From Actinomyces sp. HPA0247 (lineage in GTDB: Bacteria; Actinomycetota; Actinomycetes; Actinomycetales; Actinomycetaceae): DNA of 64,000 nucleotides. The position numbers and the translations under genes were made by a program. Of the stretch, positions 61,101 to 64,000 are shown piece by piece; the first letter of the stretch is position 1, and the number at the start of each line of letters is the position of its first letter. The notes under the pieces are model-generated. The model ran no database searches. It was given only the letters and a program-made list of their open reading frames with translations, and was not told where the DNA came from. Location: contig KE150451.1 of assembly GCA_000411415.1 (NCBI GenBank), positions 310,717-374,716 of the forward strand. Direction: 5' to 3'.

Positions 61101-62445
61101 TCTTGGCGTAGCCGGATGCGAAGATCGCCGTGGGCACGGTCGAGTAAATGTCCTCGCCCGGCGCGGTGAAGTCGACGCTCTTTCCGTAGTTGGAGAAGTC
61201 GGCGCGCTTGAGGTTCGACCATTCGGGCTTGGTCTCGACGTCGGTGCGCGTGGCGGCGCTGACCTGGCTGACGCCCTCGACCATGGCGGGGACCTTCACG
61301 CCGTCCTTGACCGGGCGGTCCTTGATCGGGGTGTCGAGGTCGGTCGGCGATCCACTGTCGGTCGTGACGTTGTCGTTGTCCATGCCGTCGTTGCCCGCCG
61401 AGGCGATGACAGCCAGACCCTTACCCTGCACGTAGGCAATCGCGCGGGTCGCTGCCTCGAGGCCGGCGGCCTGCTCGGGGTCGCTCGGGCTCCAGTAGAC
61501 CCACGGATCCATCGAGTAGGAGTTGTTCACGATGTCGACACCGTGGCTGGCGGCCCACATGAAGCCGCAGGTCACGTACTCGGGGTACATGAGCTGCTCG
61601 CTGTTCGCGGCCTTGATGGACACGAGGGTCGAGGTCGGGGCGATGCCGTCGATGCCGATGCCGTTGTGGTTGGCGGCAATAATGCCCGCGACGTGCGTGC
61701 CGTGAAAGTAGTCGTCACGCCAGGAACCGTAGGCCTGGGAGGCGATGCCGTTGTGCGCGCAAGAAACAGACCGGGAGGTGTCGACGCGTCCCACGAGGTC
61801 GGGGTGCGTGTCGTCGATACCCGTGTCGATGACGCCGACGGTGACGGGCGCGTGCGCGATCGGAACGGCGGCAGCGTCGGCAGCGCTCATCGCCTGAGCA
61901 CCCCAGTTGACGACCTCCTCGGGCTTATCGGCCTCGGTCGCGCTCTGGCCGCGCAGGGAAGCCGGACCACCCGACTGAGCGCCGGACTGGGCCCCCGACT
62001 GGGCACCGGACTGCGCGGTATCCGCGTCCCCGGACTGCGGTCCGGGCTGCGGGTCGGGAGCGGCCTGACGTTCCCCTTCGGGCACGGCGGCCACGCGCGT
62101 CGGGCCCACCGAATGCACAGAAATGCCGGCCTTCGCCAGGGCTTGGGCCAGGTCCGGGGCGAACGAGGCCGACTCGCTTTGGGCGAAGAACGTTCCGATC
62201 TGCGGGTACGAGGCCAGGGCGACGCCCCCCGCGGAAGCGACCAGCGAGGTCGCGCGCGCGAGATCTTCGGCGCTGGCCTGCGGGCTCAGGTTAATCGCGT
62301 AGTTCATCAGGCCGGCGCTCGCGCGGGCAGGCGCGATGAGGCCGGTGTGGTCGTCGGCCCGGGTGGGTGGGGCGGTCGCTGTGGCCACGCCCATGGAGAG
62401 GGCGAGGGCAGCGACGAGCCCGATGCGTGCAACATTGCGGCGCAT
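58105..62445 (-). CDS. double-headed secreted S8 protease with cell-wall-binding repeats (subtilase 3)
   Basis: A 1446-residue paralogue of subtilase 2 with the same order: signal, propeptide, S8, spacer, propeptide, S8, Ig-like domain, repeats. First triad: Asp in GVIDTGIDDTHPD (about 207), His in HGTHVAGIIAANH (about 248), Ser in SGTSMAAPHLTG (about 453). Second: Asp in GIMDQSVDDTVPD (about 824), His in THGTHVAGSIAAKH (about 866), Ser in YGTSQASPLAAA (about 1071). A SGAQSGAQSGAQSG linker lies near residue 146. ATG at 62445 is chosen because it aligns with the paralogue's MRR(T/N)VARIG and follows GAGGAACC; a longer reading frame upstream is unlikely. Confidence 0.9.
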   Translation of the reverse strand: MRRNVARIGLVAALALSMGVATATAPPTRADDHTGLIAPARASAGLMNYAINLSPQASAEDLARATSLVASAGGVALASYPQIGTFFAQSESASFAPDLAQALAKAGISVHSVGPTRVAAVPEGERQAAPDPQPGPQSGDADTAQSGAQSGAQSGAQSGGPASLRGQSATEADKPEEVVNWGAQAMSAADAAAVPIAHAPVTVGVIDTGIDDTHPDLVGRVDTSRSVSCAHNGIASQAYGSWRDDYFHGTHVAGIIAANHNGIGIDGIAPTSTLVSIKAANSEQLMYPEYVTCGFMWAASHGVDIVNNSYSMDPWVYWSPSDPEQAAGLEAATRAIAYVQGKGLAVIASAGNDGMDNDNVTTDSGSPTDLDTPIKDRPVKDGVKVPAMVEGVSQVSAATRTDVETKPEWSNLKRADFSNYGKSVDFTAPGEDIYSTVPTAIFASGYAKTSGTSMAAPHLTGIAALIKSIHPGFQGKQITDLMRKQAAMEYTRLQEPEDGKEYRGYGFINALTTMRRDQPQPTVTTLQYRVGKGEWKDLDGATLPAGPVTFYAEANAPISHLHMDVASLTSVDRDGSGKYGDSAVGVSAENVDLSSLLPEGTDSVTARVQVSATGINFDRQADDDTGREAVFTVSRDPNAAAQPTPAPDITPAPAGPAKAGITAPARAAEQLPANYAVNLPKGTDNATFQRAAAQASFLGGLVLSQYPAFGTFFVQAASPTFSPDLGAALVKEGISYDSIGPTRQAPVGGNEAVVPVPYETRVAADAALAAAPRSEGAQGAQSDQDATLTPDPQTGNGWHLQALHALEAQDVDVMRAPVTVGIMDQSVDDTVPDLAGQVDYDKSVACNVNGVPNRDPDAWRWDDATHGTHVAGSIAAKHDGVGVDGVNPTLRIAAINVASRNGGFFYPEYIACGFVWAADHGISVTNGSYYVNPWKYWMPNDPEQAAGLEAVQRAVDYATSKDVINVVAAGNWTTDLDNPPATDDSSPGDTWGAYERDVKGGVYMPSMLRGTLAVSALQLPEGADPATGVLEPTSWSNWGANSIDFAAPGAKIYAPLTSWYGKAYGNLYGTSQASPLAAAVIATLRQVHPEMNAEQIIALAKKQASDPANWNRLKPMEGHEYRGAGLPNALDAVLKDQAKPVIGSVEYSTDGTTWQPLAGESVSGRVSIRVTVTGPVTSARLLVGEREVATGVGNGAFEGNSVMLQADGVDVSHPNGTGRFAGAATVTVEAMGRNNDARADDDATLQVPFTVSPDQVGPDEARSGRWVSGAFGWWWRYEDGTYPTSTQLRIDGAIYRFDARGYMVTGWVSEGDHWFYYGPSGGQAAGWVKVHGTWYYLDPISGEMASGWTKVRDTWYYLASSGAMRTGWMREGSTWYYLADSGAMATGWARVGSSWYFFAPSGAMSVGWVKDGGSWYYLSSSGAMVTGARWIDGTRYVFDQSGRLQE

Positions 62446-62670
62446 GGTTCCTCGACTTTCGGTTGTGGGTCTGGCGAGTACGGCAATGTACTCATCAGAA
62501 CTATCATGCTTTAGTTTGTCACTCGCCACAATTTAGCACCGCTTAACTCCGCCAACACCTCGATAAATGACGAGAATTTCCGGTAATCATTCCCCCGCTT
62601 ACCCTCGCACGGAAGGCGTGACAATAGCACCCCGGCCTCGGGACAAGGCTGCTCCAGAGCCATGATAAGA

Positions 62671-62708
62671 CGGTGGGGCCGGGCACCCGCAGATGCCCGG
62701 CCCCACCG
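62671..62708. terminator. hairpin downstream of subtilase 4
   Basis: CGGTGGGGCCGGGCA (62671-62685) and its exact complement (62694-62708), eight-base loop, 20 bases past the subtilase 4 stop. Confidence 0.85.
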
Positions 62709-62728
62709 CGACGATTCACCGCCGCCAG

Positions 62729-64000
62729 TTAGCGCATGCGCCCGTCCGGCCCGAAGGTGTAGGCCACGCCGTTCACCTGCTGGCTACCGGTGACCATCGC
62801 ACCCGTCGCGGGATCCAAGTAGTACCAGGAGCCGCCCTCATGCAGCCAGCCGATCGCCATCGCGCCGGAGGGCGCGAGGTAATACCAGGCGCCATCGACG
62901 TAGGCCCAGCCGGTCGCCATCGCACCCGACGCTCCCAGGTAGTACCACGTGCCACTGACGAACACCCACCCCGTCGCCATCACGCCCGAGGCGGGATCCA
63001 GGTAGTACCAGGTGCCGTTCACGTTGGCCCAGCCTGCCACCTGCGCGCCCGAAGCACCGTGGTAGAACCACTGGCCCCCGTCAAAGGCCCATCCGGTCAC
63101 CATGTAGCCGCGCGCGTCGAAACGGTAGGTCGCCCCGTCGATCTGAGCGCTCATCGACGCCGGGTAGCTGCCATCCTCGTAGCGGTACCACCAGCCGACC
63201 GCGTCCTTCACCCACGCGCCAGCCTTGGCCTCGTCAATCTGATCCACTCCGGACGTCACCGCATCGAGCGCATCGAGGAAGCCGTAACCGCGGTACTCCC
63301 TGCCATCGATGGGCGCGTTGAGGCGCCCGTAATTGGCCGTCGCCTGCTTCTTCATGAGGTCGATGACCTGCGCGCCGGTGAGCTCAGGATGCACCGACTT
63401 GATGAGGGCCGCGATGCCCGACACGTGCGGCGTCGCCATAGACGTGCCGTCGGCGACGGCGTAACCGCTCGGGTAGAACAGCAGGGGAACCGTGGAGTAA
63501 ATCTGGTCGCCCGGAGCAGCAAAATCGATCGTGTCGCCGTAGTTAGAGAACTCGGCGCGACCGAGGGACAGTCCGGGCTTCACGTTGTACGCCTGACCGA
63601 CCGCGCTCACCTGCGCGACGCCGTCAAGCATGGAGGGAACGCGGATACCGCCGTTCACGGCCCTGTTCTTCGTCGGCGTGGGCACGTCGGTCGGGGATCC
63701 GTTATCGATCGTCGGATTGTCAATGTCGACGCCCTCGTTACCGGCCGCCGCGATCACGGCCAAACCTTTATCCTGCGCATACTTGATGGATCGCGTCGCC
63801 GCCTCGAGGCCCGCCGCCTGCTCGGGGTCGGTCGGGCTCCAATAGACCCACGGATCCATCGAGTACGAGTTGTTCACGACATCGACCCCATGGCTCGCAG
63901 CCCACATGAACGCGCACGTCACATACTCGGGGTAGATGAGACGATTATCGTTCGTCGCCTCAATGGCGACAATGCTCGCCTCCGGAGCAATACCATCAAT
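62729..64000 (-). CDS. secreted S8 protease with cell-wall-binding repeats (subtilase 4), N-terminus beyond window
   Basis: The gene enters from the right edge; 423 codons are visible. The frame is open to base 64000 and reads IDGIAPEASIVAIEATNDNR at the edge, corresponding to residues just after the catalytic His region of the paralogues. Asn oxyanion region VIAAAGNEGVD and Ser in DGTSMATPHVSG are present; Asp and His lie outside. Unlike subtilases 2 and 3, the visible protease is followed almost directly by the repeat domain (about 9 repeats such as GTWYYLGASGAMATGWA), with no second protease between. Confidence 0.9.
   Translation of the reverse strand: MDGIAPEASIVAIEATNDNRLIYPEYVTCAFMWAASHGVDVVNNSYSMDPWVYWSPTDPEQAAGLEAATRSIKYAQDKGLAVIAAAGNEGVDIDNPTIDNGSPTDVPTPTKNRAVNGGIRVPSMLDGVAQVSAVGQAYNVKPGLSLGRAEFSNYGDTIDFAAPGDQIYSTVPLLFYPSGYAVADGTSMATPHVSGIAALIKSVHPELTGAQVIDLMKKQATANYGRLNAPIDGREYRGYGFLDALDAVTSGVDQIDEAKAGAWVKDAVGWWYRYEDGSYPASMSAQIDGATYRFDARGYMVTGWAFDGGQWFYHGASGAQVAGWANVNGTWYYLDPASGVMATGWVFVSGTWYYLGASGAMATGWAYVDGAWYYLAPSGAMAIGWLHEGGSWYYLDPATGAMVTGSQQVNGVAYTFGPDGRMR

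Noticed and set aside
60760-62514. 584-codon open frame opposite subtilase 3, and a similar one at 55915-57450 opposite subtilase 2
   Set aside because: Caused by codon bias of the repeat-rich subtilase genes; the protein has no recognisable fold.

Overview
The window is high-GC actinobacterial DNA, most likely from an Actinomyces/Schaalia-type member of the Actinomycetaceae. This is inference from gene content: fungal-type LeuA, Zur-linked znuACB, choline-binding-like repeats on subtilases and YtrA-type GntR regulation. No rRNA or tRNA gene and no CRISPR array was seen. The left end cuts a lipoprotein gene and the right end cuts a subtilase gene.

Layout. 1-2.5 kb: a DUF1023-type alpha/beta hydrolase followed by two near-identical lipoprotein genes. 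2.6-6.2 kb: glyS-dusB-aroD. 7-9 kb: a GntR/ABC exporter operon with a perfect operator palindrome. 9.5-14.6 kb: malEFG-type sugar importer with a divergent LacI regulator. 14.7-17.9 kb: znuA-znuC-znuB-zur with a Zur-box promoter that appears to give a leaderless message. 18-23.6 kb: VTT membrane protein, uppS, recO, twin TetR regulators, leuA. 23.7-30.4 kb: lactate permease and lutABC, separated by a tandem lipoprotein pair. 31-37.6 kb: phoH-ybeY-hlyC/corC-era-uvrA2 run. 37.7-42.2 kb: hrpB, an orphan Phd antitoxin, and an RclA/Mer-like flavoprotein. 42.4-64 kb is the accessory part: four secreted subtilases with cell-wall-binding repeats (two of them double-headed), an AT-rich FRG-domain gene, a divergent pair of related polytopic membrane proteins with an SRPBCC-like secreted protein, a toxin-antitoxin pair, and a two-gene secreted/membrane operon with a compositional patch.

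The most unusual signals are outside genes. (1) Four copies of a 105-106 bp element with 13-bp terminal inverted repeats whose arms change together (6643, 9133, 30650, 53166). (2) Clusters of 19-20 bp periodic words in direct then inverted orientation, each cluster with its own word (6403, 26691, 26854, 30858; a related 41-bp array at 9321); three lie 75-105 bp from a 105-bp element. (3) The 12-mer ACGAGGCCGGGG occurs 15 times exactly, as inverted pairs in terminators and as single copies in all reading frames of unrelated genes, a pattern reminiscent of DNA uptake sequences. Coordinates and counts come from reading the sequence by eye; no searches were run.
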